A stretch of 59,086 nucleotides of DNA from Flavobacteriaceae bacterium (GCA_004359435.1 PTET01000001.1:13256-72341), one strand, 5' to 3'; numbered from the stretch's first letter, positions 1 through 8,948 are shown. Notes: generated by a model from the letters alone, not told the origin. Numbers and translations: made by a program.

Positions 1-1
1 C

Positions 2-169
2 ATCTACAAACCCAACAAGTTCACCAACCTAGAAGGTGGATTTTCTTTTTTGATTCCAACAAGTACTTTGACTGCGGTAAAAAACACAGGCGATGCTGAC
101 AAAATTGGAACTTGGGGATACCTTCAACTCAACATCACTCCAAGACTGGCCAAACTAAGGATAGAATAA
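2..169 (+). CDS. C-terminal fragment of an unidentified protein
   Basis: The window opens inside this gene. The last 55 codons are readable and end at TAA 167-169, just before a strong hairpin. The visible part alternates polar and hydrophobic residues (for example GTWGYLQLNITPRLAKLRIE), which would suit beta structure, but no family motif can be recognised from so short a piece. The frame is chosen because it alone is open across the whole stretch and stops immediately before the terminator. Function unknown. Confidence 0.55.
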   Translation: MYKPNKFTNLEGGFSFLIPTSTLTAVKNTGDADKIGTWGYLQLNITPRLAKLRIE

Positions 170-172
170 AAC

Positions 173-218
173 AAAAAAAATACCCTAGAGGCAAAAAATG
201 CGTCTAGGGTATTTTGTA
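173..218. terminator. bidirectional intrinsic terminator
   Basis: An 11-bp perfect stem (AATACCCTAGA at 179-189 with TCTAGGGTATT at 203-213) is flanked by an A run on the left and a T-rich run on the right. It can stop transcription from both convergent genes, the fragment ending at 169 and the small membrane protein ending at 234. Confidence 0.85.
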
Positions 219-233
219 TTAACTTACGAATTT

Positions 234-431
234 TCAGTCGCCCTGATAAGGTTTGTCTTCTTCTGTAATGTCTACTTTTTGCTTTTTCAACCAAAAGTAA
301 AAAAGCCAAGAACCAAGCAGTGTAAAGGTCCAAGCCACATACCAACCCATAGGTTTAGAAAAAATTTCGATGGTGAAAAATTTAAATAAAAACTTAAAAA
401 GATCGCCCAATAGATATAATAATTCTGTCAT
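234..431 (-). CDS. small membrane protein, DUF6341-like
   Basis: A 65-residue protein with a hydrophobic amphipathic N-terminal half, one clear transmembrane stretch around residues 28-48 (rich in W, F, L) and a charged tail ending KVDITEEDKPYQGD. Size, layout and the divergent neighbour resemble the Bacteroidota DUF6341 proteins commonly found beside DUF6427 membrane proteins. That assignment is from memory of the family. No enzymatic motif is present. It is divergent from the next gene with about 40 bp between the starts, so the two probably share a control region. Confidence 0.6.
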   Translation of the reverse strand: MTELLYLLGDLFKFLFKFFTIEIFSKPMGWYVAWTFTLLGSWLFYFWLKKQKVDITEEDKPYQGD

Positions 432-471
432 GTTCGGTAATTTATCCTAATTTTACAGCAAATTTAGAAAA

Positions 472-1362
472 TTGTTGGTTAAGATCTTAGATAAAAGAAA
501 TATATTTTCCCTGATTGGTATCATCTTGTTGTATCTTTTTGGGATGAATTGGGCTCATCCAGAGGTTTTGGGGAGCGCAACAAAAACCTACAGTCTGGTT
601 TTCTATGTCCTTGGAGTTTTGGTAGGTTTGATACAATCCCTTAGAAACACCTATTTTAATCAGAACTTATACGGACTTTTTTGTTTTTTGTGTTGGCTTT
701 TTGCCTTTTCTTATTTTGGAAATGATTCTCTGAAATACAATCTGGTATTTTTAGTTATCAATCTTTTGATGGGAGTATTAATCCGATTTCCTAGAGATGT
801 AGGAAAAACCTACGGATTAGGTATGGGACTCATCTTTGGGATGCTGGTTACAGTGTTTCCCCTTAGCGTCTTATTGATTCCGTTTTTTATCCATCTTTCT
901 ATTCTTTGGAGAACCTCAATAGTTGGAAATTTCTTTCTTGGAGCCTTTACGTTTTTCTTCGGTTGGTATCAACTGGATTTTCTTTTAGAGCTAAAATTCC
1001 CCTTTCAAGAATACTTTTCTCAAGATTTTTATTTTAGTTTCTTGTGCACCGAAAACAAATTTATACCCATTGCAGTTTTGAGCTTAATACTGGTTTTGGC
1101 CTTTATTCACTATCTAAACAAAGGAAGTTTGCTCAGCGAATACGATCAAAAAGTGAGCCAAGTCTATTTTTATTTTATCTTCTATTGGCTGTTTTTGTTT
1201 ATTTTCATCTACAAAAATCACCACCAAAATCTGCTTCTACTAAGCCTTCCGTTTTCTTTTGTGCTGGGAAAATATGTAGAATCTATTTTTTCTAAATTTT
1301 GGAAAGAAGTTATATTGTGGCTAATTCTTGTTTGCAGTATTGCCTTCCATTTTATCCCCTAA
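472..1362 (+). CDS. polytopic membrane protein, DUF6427-like
   Basis: A 296-residue, very hydrophobic protein with about nine predicted membrane segments and no soluble domain. It resembles the DUF6427 family of Flavobacteriia, of unknown function. The start is one of two adjacent TTG codons (472 or 475), because no ATG lies near the N-terminus and the hydrophobic region begins soon after (KRNIFSLIGIILLYLFGMNW). A TAnnTTTA-like sequence lies about 20 bp upstream. The gene ends 9 bp before the convergent lpxH stop. Confidence 0.6.
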   Translation: MLVKILDKRNIFSLIGIILLYLFGMNWAHPEVLGSATKTYSLVFYVLGVLVGLIQSLRNTYFNQNLYGLFCFLCWLFAFSYFGNDSLKYNLVFLVINLLMGVLIRFPRDVGKTYGLGMGLIFGMLVTVFPLSVLLIPFFIHLSILWRTSIVGNFFLGAFTFFFGWYQLDFLLELKFPFQEYFSQDFYFSFLCTENKFIPIAVLSLILVLAFIHYLNKGSLLSEYDQKVSQVYFYFIFYWLFLFIFIYKNHHQNLLLLSLPFSFVLGKYVESIFSKFWKEVILWLILVCSIAFHFIP

Positions 1363-1371
1363 ATTTTGTTA

Positions 1372-2163
1372 CTACTTTTGAAAAGTCTTTAGGCTGATTC
1401 CCTTTTCAAGGGAAAAGGTAGCATACGTATAATACTTAATCCAATCTCCAAGGTTGATGTATTTCGAATTTCCAAGCTCAATTTCTAAGGGCAAATGCCT
1501 ATGACCAAAAACGAAATAATCATAGTGATTTTCAGAAAGTTTACGTTTGCAATATTGTACCAGCCATTCTTTGTCTTGCCCTAAAAACTTTGCATCTTCT
1601 TCGCCGGAAATCATTTTGTTTTCTCTGGAAAGATAATTTCCAAGGGGAATTCCAAGATCGGGATGAAGCCACGAAAACAGCCACCTGAAAAAAGGAGATT
1701 GAAACACTTTTTTCATCCGTTTGTAGTTTTTGTCATCAGGACCTAGTCCGTCGCCATGGGCAAGTAGGAACGTTTTACCAGCAATCTCAAACCTTTGAGA
1801 ACCCTCTATGGTAGTCATCCCAATTTCTTTCTGAAAATAATCTTTGATCCACATGTCGTGGTTGCCAGGAAAAAAATAGATCGGAATTCCTTTCTCTATC
1901 AAAATAGAAAGTTTGGCCAGAATTTTCACAAAACCTTTGGGAACTACCGTTTTGTATTCGTACCAAAAATCAAACAAATCGCCCATCAAAAAAAGACACT
2001 GTGCGTCTTTTTCTATTTGGTCTAAAAAGGTAAGAAAAACCTTTTCTCTGGTTAAACTTTCTTTTCTATTTGGCGCACCAAAATGCTGATCAGAAGCAAA
2101 ATAAACCACTTTGTTAGGATCCAAAAAGATAGAGATGGATGCTTTTTCTACTTGTTTTGCCAT
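1372..2163 (-). CDS. lpxH: UDP-2,3-diacylglucosamine diphosphatase LpxH
   Basis: This calcineurin-type metallophosphoesterase hydrolyses UDP-2,3-diacylglucosamine to lipid X in lipid A synthesis, at the inner face of the cytoplasmic membrane. The metal-binding motifs are in order: SDQHFG (residues 24-29), GDLFDF (61-66), GNHD (100-103), HGD (136-138) and GHRH (220-223). FDFWYE and the GHRH-containing C-terminal part distinguish LpxH from other phosphoesterases. Length 263 is normal for Bacteroidota. Its start overlaps the end of queD by 16 bp, so the two are translated as a pair. Confidence 0.9.
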   Translation of the reverse strand: MAKQVEKASISIFLDPNKVVYFASDQHFGAPNRKESLTREKVFLTFLDQIEKDAQCLFLMGDLFDFWYEYKTVVPKGFVKILAKLSILIEKGIPIYFFPGNHDMWIKDYFQKEIGMTTIEGSQRFEIAGKTFLLAHGDGLGPDDKNYKRMKKVFQSPFFRWLFSWLHPDLGIPLGNYLSRENKMISGEEDAKFLGQDKEWLVQYCKRKLSENHYDYFVFGHRHLPLEIELGNSKYINLGDWIKYYTYATFSLEKGISLKTFQK

Positions 2164-2597
2164 TCTACATACGAATTTTCGGTTTCGTGCAGTTTCAAGT
2201 AAGCCAGTTTTACATTTTGGGGTAAATTCTCCTGTAATACCCTGGCAAAATCAAGAATCATACCCTCGCAAGTAGGCTGATAGTCCACCAGCAAAACTTT
2301 CTGATTTTCTTGTTTAATTAACGCTTTCCCAAGCTCTTTGTGGGGCGTGTTTTTATTGAGTACAAGCGCATGATCAAAAGGATCTAAAATACATTTTTGC
2401 ACAATCTTTTTAAGATCTCCAAAATCCATCACCATGCCATTTTGCGGATGATTTTCCTGAGCAATGGGCTCTCCTTCTATGGTTACAAAAAGTTTATACG
2501 AATGTCCATGAATGTTTTTGCATTTTCCGGTGTAACCCCACAGCGCATGAGCTGTTTCGAAGGTGAAAATTTTGGTGAGTAAAAGGGTATTTTTCAT
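2148..2597 (-). CDS. queD: 6-carboxytetrahydropterin synthase (QueD/PTPS family)
   Basis: This enzyme converts 7,8-dihydroneopterin triphosphate to 6-carboxytetrahydropterin in queuosine and 7-deazaguanine synthesis. The 149-residue protein has zinc-binding His17 and the CxxxHGH motif (Cys26, His30, His32) typical of QueD, plus the conserved YQPTCEGMILDFA and LHETENSYVEW segments. The ATG at 2597 is preferred to a longer open frame starting at 2636, because homologues begin at this point and a TATCTTTG promoter element (2607-2614) lies just upstream. No other queuosine gene is nearby. Confidence 0.88.
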   Translation of the reverse strand: MKNTLLLTKIFTFETAHALWGYTGKCKNIHGHSYKLFVTIEGEPIAQENHPQNGMVMDFGDLKKIVQKCILDPFDHALVLNKNTPHKELGKALIKQENQKVLLVDYQPTCEGMILDFARVLQENLPQNVKLAYLKLHETENSYVEWQNK

Positions 2598-2606
2598 AAC
2601 TTGTAA

Positions 2607-2614
2607 CAAAGATA
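2607..2614 (-). promoter_or_regulatory. -7 element TATCTTTG for queD-lpxH
   Basis: It matches the Bacteroidota -7 consensus TAnnTTTG on the minus strand and ends 9 bp upstream of the queD ATG, giving a very short leader. No clear -33 TTTG was found. Confidence 0.55.
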
Positions 2615-2622
2615 AATCAAAA

Positions 2623-3294
2623 ATGCTCAAATCCATCCAAAATTTATTTTTTCCCCCACGCTGTTATTCGTGCCAGAAAATCGTACCAGAATTGACACCT
2701 GTTTGCTCAATTTGCGATTTAAAGGTGTTAAAAACTCATTTTTCTTTCGATAAAAAAAACGCTGTCTTTTGGTCGGTGCAAAATCACTTTCCAATCGAAA
2801 AAGCATACAGTCCCCTTTATTTTGAAAAAAATTCGCCGACCCAAAAACTTTTGCACCATCAAAAATACAAGGATCCAAACCTTTTTTGTGAGTACTTTCT
2901 TTCCAAAATTTCAAGGGAGATTCTACAAGAAATAAAAAAGGAGATTACAGCCATTCTGCCCATTCCCCTTTCGCCTTCAAAAGAGAAAAACCGAGGATTT
3001 AACCAAATAGTACCTTTTGCTAAAACCCTTTCTAAAGCTTTAGATATCCCCATTATAGAGAATTATCTCCTTCGATCAACAGAATCTAGCTCTCAAGTAT
3101 TTCGAAACAAAGAAGAACGAAAAATACAGATTCAAGGAAATTTTCACCTAGGAAAAGAAAAAATGTCCGATCATCATTTCTTACTTGTAGATGACCTCTG
3201 CACCACTGGCTCTACCCTTGGTGAATGCGCAAAGACCCTCTGCCAAAATTCAAACAACAAAGTATCCGTTTTTAGCCTAGCCTATGTGGGTTGA
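2623..3294 (+). CDS. comF: ComF family phosphoribosyltransferase-like protein
   Basis: ComF-type proteins are linked to DNA uptake and replication-fork functions and contain a type I phosphoribosyltransferase fold. Visible here are an N-terminal zinc finger with Cys14, Cys17, Cys28 and Cys31, the KNRGFNQ segment, and the PRPP-binding loop LLVDDLCTTGSTL near the C-terminus. The 223-residue length is normal. The ATG at 2623 is chosen because the zinc-finger domain follows it directly; a longer frame from 2563 would overlap the divergent queD gene. Confidence 0.85.
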   Translation: MLKSIQNLFFPPRCYSCQKIVPELTPVCSICDLKVLKTHFSFDKKNAVFWSVQNHFPIEKAYSPLYFEKNSPTQKLLHHQKYKDPNLFCEYFLSKISREILQEIKKEITAILPIPLSPSKEKNRGFNQIVPFAKTLSKALDIPIIENYLLRSTESSSQVFRNKEERKIQIQGNFHLGKEKMSDHHFLLVDDLCTTGSTLGECAKTLCQNSNNKVSVFSLAYVG

Positions 3295-3302
3295 ATTTGA
3301 TT

Positions 3303-3332
3303 TTTGTTCTTGCCACAAATAAAGTAACTTTG
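3303..3332 (+). promoter_or_regulatory. promoter TTTG-N18-TAACTTTG
   Basis: A -33-like TTTG (3303-3306) and a perfect -7 TAACTTTG (3325-3332) lie just upstream of the Ig-like lipoprotein. The placement excludes the ATG at 3334, which would sit at or before the transcription start, and supports the ATG at 3343. Confidence 0.65.
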
Positions 3333-3342
3333 GATGAGCAAT

Positions 3343-4980
3343 ATGAAAACAATATTTCAAATTTCACTGGCCATTCTGCTTTTCTTTGTGGTCTCATGCG
3401 CAAAAGTTTCAACACCAACTGGTGGCGAAATAGACAAAACAGGACCTAGGTTACTCCAGATGAGTCTGGAAAACTTTTCAACCCAGGTACAAACAGACCT
3501 AAAGCTTATCACTTTTGATTTTGATGAATTTGTTAGCCTTGGGGGAAAAGAATCCCCTGTTGTAACGCCCAATGGTGCTTCAATTAGTTTTAGCCCTAAA
3601 GGAATGGCAAGAAAATATGTAGAGGTGAAATTCGGCAAACCTTTGTTAGAAAACACAACCTATACCATCAACTTTGGAAAATCTATCGTAGACAACAACG
3701 AGAAAAACCCGATGGATTCTACTTTTATTTTTGTGTTTTCTACAGGGAAATCTTTGGATTCTTTAAAACTTTCTGGAACAGTTTCCTCTTTGCTGGACAA
3801 AGAGCCATCCAAAAACCTAAAAGCCCATTTATACAAAGCAGAAGGGTTTAATCTAGACAGCTTGCAAAAAAACACCCCAATGTATGTATCCGAAATAAAA
3901 GAAAATACATACCAATTTCAATATCTTTCTAATCTCCCTTATAAACTGGTGGTTTTCGAGGATCAAAACCAAAATGCTTCACCAGATTTAGATCAAGAAA
4001 AATTCGCAATTTATCCAAATCCTATAGATTTAAACCTCAACAATCAGCTTGAAACCTTGGTGCTTTCAAAGGGAAAAACCTCAGGAAAAAAGGCCGTCTT
4101 AGCCCAAACTGGTGCAGGGGTTTTAAGTATTAAGCCTGGAATTAAACCAGAGGAAATAAAATCTATCTCGGGTTTAGAGAAAGAAAATTTGACCTTTGGT
4201 TACACCCTAGACAGCTTAAGTGTTTGGTTCAACCCAAAAAATTCTTCTCTAAAACCCGGTGAAAACATCGAGATTCTAACCAGCCTCTCAGACACCCTTA
4301 AAGTGAAATACCAAAACCTGGCGCCCAAACCTTTAAGTTGCAAAGAAGAATCTAATCCCGGTTTTCCACTTTCTGGTTTTACGTATTCATGCAATGCTCC
4401 CCTTATCAACATCAGGGAAGATTCCATCAAATTTGAAAATAAAACAGAAGATTTACCCCAAATTAAAACCCGTATCAATCCCCAAAATCCAACCCAGTTT
4501 TTTGTAGAACTTTCGTCTTATACAAAAGCCCAAACCCTAGTTTTTGGTAAAAATGCACTAGAGAGCGTTTTTGGTGGAGAAAGTGCTGGATTTAAGCTAA
4601 ATGCCCCGCAAATCAATCCAAACAGTCTTGGGCAGCTTCAAGTTAGTCTTACAAACACCCCTGATAGTCCTTTTTGGATCGAATTATATCCTGAAAATAT
4701 TACGAATTCTAGAGCTTTACAAAGCAATTACGGGAAATTGAAAGAAGTAAGCTATAAAGATTTAAAACCTGGGAAATACACCCTAATTGTAAAAATAGAC
4801 CAAAACCAAAACGGCGTTTGGGATTTACAAGATCCGTACTTAAATACCCCGACAGAACCCGTTATAGTTCTACCGAAAACCCTCGAAGTTAGAGCCCTTT
4901 GGGAAATCAAAGAAATTTGGGATCTCTCTGTTGAAAAACAAAAACCCACTGAGAAAAAGGGGAATCTCCCTTCTTCATAA
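3343..4980 (+). CDS. Ig-like (SbsA/Big_5 type) lipoprotein
   Basis: A 545-residue lipoprotein. The signal peptide ends in a lipobox with Cys19 (FFVVSCAKV), followed by the STPTGG motif and a Big_5/SbsA-like domain at about residues 25-125 (ITFDFDEFV, NTTYTINFG, STGKSLDSLKL), a pattern common in Bacteroidota lipoproteins of unknown role. Two carboxypeptidase-regulatory-like stretches (VVFEDQNQNASPDLDQE and VKIDQNQNGVWDLQDP) contain calcium-loop-like repeats. Its stop directly abuts that of the convergent mlaD-like gene. It is probably an outer-membrane lipoprotein; function unknown. Confidence 0.75.
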   Translation: MKTIFQISLAILLFFVVSCAKVSTPTGGEIDKTGPRLLQMSLENFSTQVQTDLKLITFDFDEFVSLGGKESPVVTPNGASISFSPKGMARKYVEVKFGKPLLENTTYTINFGKSIVDNNEKNPMDSTFIFVFSTGKSLDSLKLSGTVSSLLDKEPSKNLKAHLYKAEGFNLDSLQKNTPMYVSEIKENTYQFQYLSNLPYKLVVFEDQNQNASPDLDQEKFAIYPNPIDLNLNNQLETLVLSKGKTSGKKAVLAQTGAGVLSIKPGIKPEEIKSISGLEKENLTFGYTLDSLSVWFNPKNSSLKPGENIEILTSLSDTLKVKYQNLAPKPLSCKEESNPGFPLSGFTYSCNAPLINIREDSIKFENKTEDLPQIKTRINPQNPTQFFVELSSYTKAQTLVFGKNALESVFGGESAGFKLNAPQINPNSLGQLQVSLTNTPDSPFWIELYPENITNSRALQSNYGKLKEVSYKDLKPGKYTLIVKIDQNQNGVWDLQDPYLNTPTEPVIVLPKTLEVRALWEIKEIWDLSVEKQKPTEKKGNLPSS

Positions 4981-5514
4981 CTAATTTCCAGAAAGTTCTT
5001 CCAACTCTTTTTCTATGGAGTCTATCTCGGCGTTTTTATCGGACTCTGAAGGATTAGAAACTGGAGGTGGAGGAGTAATAACCGGCGAGCCATTTGCTCC
5101 GGCTTGGTTTGGATCAACACCCATAGATTCTAAAAGCGCTTCTTGCAAACGGTGCAAAAGATCACTTTGGCTTTCTCCCATTATGGTATCACCAGGGGCT
5201 AAATTTTGAATAGAAGTTCCATTTTTAACCTGTACGTAAATTTCGGGCATTACTATTCCATCGGCTTTTACATAAAACCTTGAATCTTTCGGGATAGAAA
5301 TGTCTTTTTGAATTTCCAGCTCAGCGATTACGGCCTGATTTTTCAAACTTAAATCGGTTACTTTTCCCACTTCTACTCCTGAAATTTTCACCTTATCTCC
5401 ACTAGAAAGATCAGTTTCGCCTTGAAGTTTTAGGTATATTTTTGGTGAAGATTCCATCCAAGAGCATCCATATAAAACGGAAAAAAGCCCTACAAATAGT
5501 ATCTTTTTCATCAT
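4981..5514 (-). CDS. MlaD/MCE-domain lipoprotein
   Basis: A 177-residue protein with a lipobox (VLYGCSW, Cys17) and one MCE domain at about residues 25-110 containing the conserved GDKVKISGVEVGKVTDLSL stretch. MCE proteins bind or pass lipids between membranes. This one lacks the usual N-terminal transmembrane anchor, carrying a lipobox instead, and has a proline-rich then acidic tail. The ATG at 5514 overlaps the glmS stop (ATGA type), so it is probably translated with glmS. No MlaE or MlaF partner is in the window. Confidence 0.72.
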   Translation of the reverse strand: MMKKILFVGLFSVLYGCSWMESSPKIYLKLQGETDLSSGDKVKISGVEVGKVTDLSLKNQAVIAELEIQKDISIPKDSRFYVKADGIVMPEIYVQVKNGTSIQNLAPGDTIMGESQSDLLHRLQEALLESMGVDPNQAGANGSPVITPPPPVSNPSESDKNAEIDSIEKELEELSGN

Positions 5515-7349
5515 TCCACCGTTACACTCTTGGCAAGGTTTCTAGGCTGGTCTACGTTGGCACCTCTGAGCACCGCCAAATAGTAACTCAAAAGTTGCAA
5601 TGGAATGGTGTTGATAATAGGCGACAAAAACTCCTCCACCGCAGGCACTTCTATGCAATGGTCGGCAATGGCTCTTACTTCTGTATCACCAGGGTTTACA
5701 ATGGCAATCACCTTTCCTTTTCTGGATTTGATTTCTTGAACGTTGCTCACCACTTTCTCATAATGTCCTTTGGTAGCGATAATCACCACAGGGAGATTTT
5801 CATCAATGAGTGCGATAGGACCGTGTTTCATTTCTGCAGCTGGATACCCTTCTGCGTGGATATAAGAAATTTCTTTGAGTTTCAATGCTCCTTCTAGTGC
5901 CACTGGGAAATTGTATCCTCTTCCCAAATACAAACAGTTGGTCGCATCTTTGTAAGCCAGAGCGATTTCTTGAATTTCTTTGTCGAGTTTTAGTACCGTT
6001 TCCACTTGTTTTGGAAGCATTTCCATCTCCACCAAATGTTTGTGGAATTTTTCATTGGAAAGCTCTCCAGTCTGTTTTCCGAGTTCAAGAGCAATCATGG
6101 TAAGTACCGTAACCTGAGCGGTAAAGGCTTTGGTGGAAGCCACACCAATTTCGGGTCCTGCATGGGTATAACTTCCTGCATCGCTGATTCTGGCGATAGA
6201 AGAACCCACCACATTGCAAATTCCATAGATGAAAGCACCTGCTTCCTTGGCCATTTTGATGGCTGCCAGAGAGTCTGCCGTTTCACCAGATTGAGAAATG
6301 GCGATGACGATGTCTGTGGGATAAATCACAGGGTTTCTGTAACGAAACTCCGAGGCGTATTCTACTTCAACGGGAATTCTTGCCAACTCCTCGATGAGAT
6401 ATTCCCCAATGAGACCGGCATGCCAAGAAGTTCCACAAGCGATGATGATAATTCGGTTGGATTTGAGGATTCGGTTGCGGTGGTCAAAAATTCCCGCCAT
6501 TTTGATTTTCCCTTCAGAAGAAAGCAATCTTCCTCTCATGGTATCCAAAATGGATTTGGGCTGCTCGAAAATTTCTTTGAGCATGAAATGGTCGTATCCT
6601 CCTTTTTCAATCTGATCCAAATCAAACTGCAATTGTTGCACTAGTGGCTCTACTTGCAAATTGTCCGCAATTTTGCGTACATCTACGCCTTCTTTTGTGA
6701 TGGTCGCCATTTCTCCATCGTCCAAATACACCGCTTCTTTGGTGAATTCCACAAAAGGTGATGCATCCGAGGCGATGTAAAATTCATCTTTTCCCATCCC
6801 GATGGCAAGAGGACTTCCCAGTCTTCCCACCACGATTTTGTCGGCTTCTTTTTTGTCCACTACACAGATGGCATAAGCACCAATGACTTCATTTAAGGCA
6901 AATCTCACAGCATCTGTGATAGACAAATTGGAGCTTTTTTGCATGAATTCAATCAGATTCACCAAAACTTCTGTATCTGTGTCGGAGACAAAATGATAAC
7001 CTTTTTCGGTGAGCATGGTTTTGATGGCGGAATAATTCTCGATGATTCCGTTGTGTACAATCACAAGTTCACCAGAATTGGAAAGATGTGGATGAGAGTT
7101 TACATCGTTGGGAACACCGTGGGTCGCCCATCTAGTATGTCCGATTCCCATTTGGGCTGTTTTGTCCAAATCCTGAGAAATTTCTCTCAAATCGGAGACC
7201 TTTCCTTTGGTTTTTTTCATCAAAAATGTTTCATTTTGAATCAAAACCAGTCCTGCGGAATCATACCCTCTGTATTCCAGTCTTTGCAATCCGTTAATAA
7301 CTACATCAAAGGCTTGTTTTTTGCCTATATATCCAACGATTCCACACAT
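5511..7349 (-). CDS. glmS: glutamine-fructose-6-phosphate aminotransferase GlmS
   Basis: GlmS makes glucosamine-6-phosphate from fructose-6-phosphate and glutamine, the entry step to UDP-GlcNAc for peptidoglycan and lipid A. The 612 residues begin MCGIVGYIG with the nucleophile Cys2 of the glutaminase domain (1-240). Two SIS isomerase domains follow, with ACGTSWHAG, ISQSGETADS and PAAEMKHGPIALID, and the C-terminus ends RNLAKSVTVE. It starts 10 bp after the glgA-like gene and overlaps the MCE lipoprotein, forming a three-gene unit. No riboswitch or ribozyme is visible upstream. Confidence 0.97.
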   Translation of the reverse strand: MCGIVGYIGKKQAFDVVINGLQRLEYRGYDSAGLVLIQNETFLMKKTKGKVSDLREISQDLDKTAQMGIGHTRWATHGVPNDVNSHPHLSNSGELVIVHNGIIENYSAIKTMLTEKGYHFVSDTDTEVLVNLIEFMQKSSNLSITDAVRFALNEVIGAYAICVVDKKEADKIVVGRLGSPLAIGMGKDEFYIASDASPFVEFTKEAVYLDDGEMATITKEGVDVRKIADNLQVEPLVQQLQFDLDQIEKGGYDHFMLKEIFEQPKSILDTMRGRLLSSEGKIKMAGIFDHRNRILKSNRIIIIACGTSWHAGLIGEYLIEELARIPVEVEYASEFRYRNPVIYPTDIVIAISQSGETADSLAAIKMAKEAGAFIYGICNVVGSSIARISDAGSYTHAGPEIGVASTKAFTAQVTVLTMIALELGKQTGELSNEKFHKHLVEMEMLPKQVETVLKLDKEIQEIALAYKDATNCLYLGRGYNFPVALEGALKLKEISYIHAEGYPAAEMKHGPIALIDENLPVVIIATKGHYEKVVSNVQEIKSRKGKVIAIVNPGDTEVRAIADHCIEVPAVEEFLSPIINTIPLQLLSYYLAVLRGANVDQPRNLAKSVTVE

Positions 7350-7359
7350 AATACTAAAT

Positions 7360-8064
7360 TTAACTATTCTCCTCTCCTACTACTTGGCTCTTGTAAAATG
7401 GAATATAAGATTCTGCAATGTTTAAATTTTCTTGAATTTCTAACACAGAAATCCCTTCTTTTTTGATGTACGTTTTAATTTCTTGGTTGCTTGTTTCTTC
7501 TACCAAAATGAGTGCATCAGAATAATCGATAGCCTGTTTGATAAGATTTCCATATACCGGATCCGAAAGATGAGCTATGTCGCTAGACTCAAATCCGTCA
7601 TAAGCCAGTTTTTCAATCATCTCAAGACTTAATGTCCCATCAAAAGATTGATCGAAAATCGAAGTAAAAACCTTCGCGCCTTGGAAAAACAAATCGTCGG
7701 CGTAGTATTTTTTAAGATAAAGAGGAAGAAGTGAACCCATCCACCCATGAATATGGATAACATCGGGTTTCCAGTTGAGTTTTTTTACTGTTTCCAACAC
7801 TCCCTTGGCGAAAAAGATAATGCGCTCATCATTGTCTTCGAAGAAATTTCCTTTGGGATCTCCATAGACTCCTTTTCGCTTGAAATATTCTTCGTTGTCA
7901 ATAAAATACACCTGCATTCGCTCGTTGGGAAGAGAAGCCACTTTGATAATCAGGGGTTGATCCATGTCATTGATGACCAAGTTCATACCAGACAATCGGA
8001 TTACTTCGTGAAGTTGATACCTACGCTCATTGATGGTTCCAAAACGAGGCATAAAAATTCGCAC
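7360..8064 (-). CDS. starch/glycogen synthase catalytic-domain protein, 5' end truncated
   Basis: The protein resembles the GT5 N-terminal domain of glycogen synthase as found in a short (about 270 residue) Flavobacteriia family encoded beside panC. The segments RIFMPRFGTINERRYQLHEV, VIHIHGWMGSLLPLYLK and VYGDPKGNFFEDNDERI support this. Homologous sequence continues upstream of the GTG at 8064 (AISKAGNDVRIF) but meets an in-frame TAG at 8101-8103, only two bases before the panC start. About 25-30 usual N-terminal residues, including the start and the KxGG nucleotide-binding segment, are therefore missing. The remaining 234 codons may be non-functional. Confidence 0.7.
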   Translation of the reverse strand: MRIFMPRFGTINERRYQLHEVIRLSGMNLVINDMDQPLIIKVASLPNERMQVYFIDNEEYFKRKGVYGDPKGNFFEDNDERIIFFAKGVLETVKKLNWKPDVIHIHGWMGSLLPLYLKKYYADDLFFQGAKVFTSIFDQSFDGTLSLEMIEKLAYDGFESSDIAHLSDPVYGNLIKQAIDYSDALILVEETSNQEIKTYIKKEGISVLEIQENLNIAESYIPFYKSQVVGEENS

Positions 8065-8105
8065 ATCGTTTCCGGCTTTGCTTATGGCGCGAGAAGCCCT
8101 CTACA

Positions 8106-8948
8106 ATGAAAATTTTCCAACAAGCAAACCAAATGCTTCCCTATATTTTAGAGCAGAAAAAAAACGGCAAAAAAATTGGATTTGTCCCCACAATGGGTGC
8201 ACTGCACAAAGGCCATCTTTCTTTAATTGAAGCATCTCAAAAAGAAAACGATTTAACGGTTTGTAGCATTTTTGTCAATCCCACCCAGTTTAACAATCCA
8301 GAAGATTTAGAAAAATATCCAAGAAACGACAAGGAAGATATCGAGAAATTAGAAGCCATAGGCTGCGATATTCTTTATTTGCCCACGGCTGAGGATGTCT
8401 ATCCTGGAGGTATGCACAGCAGTGAGTTTGATTTTGGAGGCATCGAAAATCAAATGGAGGGCGAATGTAGACCTGGACATTTCAATGGAGTAGCCACGGT
8501 GGTCAATAGGCTTTTTCGGGTTACTTCCCCAGACGCTGCCTATTTTGGTGAAAAAGATTATCAGCAATTGGCAATTGTTCGAAAACTGATGGAAATCGAA
8601 AATTTTGGTTTCAAGCTAGTTGGAATTCCTACCTTTAGAGAAAAGGATGGTCTGGCAATGAGCTCTAGAAACGTACGGCTAAGTCCAGAATTTAGAGCCG
8701 AAGCACCCAAAATTTACCAGTTTTTGCTTAAAGCCAAAGATTTGTGCCAAAATCAAGACTTTAAAACTGTACAAAAAACAATCCAAGAAGATTTTTCTAA
8801 AACTGAACTTCAACTAGAATATTTTAAAATTTGCGACCAAAACACTTTGGTTGAAGCCACCAGCCGGGAAGAAGGGAAAAATTACAGAGCTTTTGTTGCG
8901 GTTTTTGCAGGAAAAATTAGATTGATAGATAATCTACAAATTTGTTAA
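8106..8948 (+). CDS. panC: pantoate-beta-alanine ligase PanC
   Basis: PanC condenses pantoate and beta-alanine with ATP to give pantothenate, the precursor of coenzyme A. The 280-residue protein has the HIGH-like motif in [14 protein letters not shown] (His34, His37), the FVNPTQFN segment, GEKDYQQL and the KMSKS-like MSSRNVRL. It is followed after 10 bp by panD, which supplies beta-alanine, so the pair forms a pathway operon. The bases immediately upstream are coding sequence of the truncated minus-strand glgA-like gene, and no promoter is recognisable. Confidence 0.96.
   Translation: MKIFQQANQMLPYILEQKKNGKKIGFVPTMGALHKGHLSLIEASQKENDLTVCSIFVNPTQFNNPEDLEKYPRNDKEDIEKLEAIGCDILYLPTAEDVYPGGMHSSEFDFGGIENQMEGECRPGHFNGVATVVNRLFRVTSPDAAYFGEKDYQQLAIVRKLMEIENFGFKLVGIPTFREKDGLAMSSRNVRLSPEFRAEAPKIYQFLLKAKDLCQNQDFKTVQKTIQEDFSKTELQLEYFKICDQNTLVEATSREEGKNYRAFVAVFAGKIRLIDNLQIC

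Noticed and set aside
6006-6644. Long plus-strand frame antisense to glmS (212 codons)
   Set aside because: Shadow of the conserved glmS codons; no start context or family motif.
7300-7360. glmS ribozyme or riboswitch upstream of glmS
   Set aside because: Only 10 bp separate glmS from the upstream glgA-like gene; no room and no recognisable fold.
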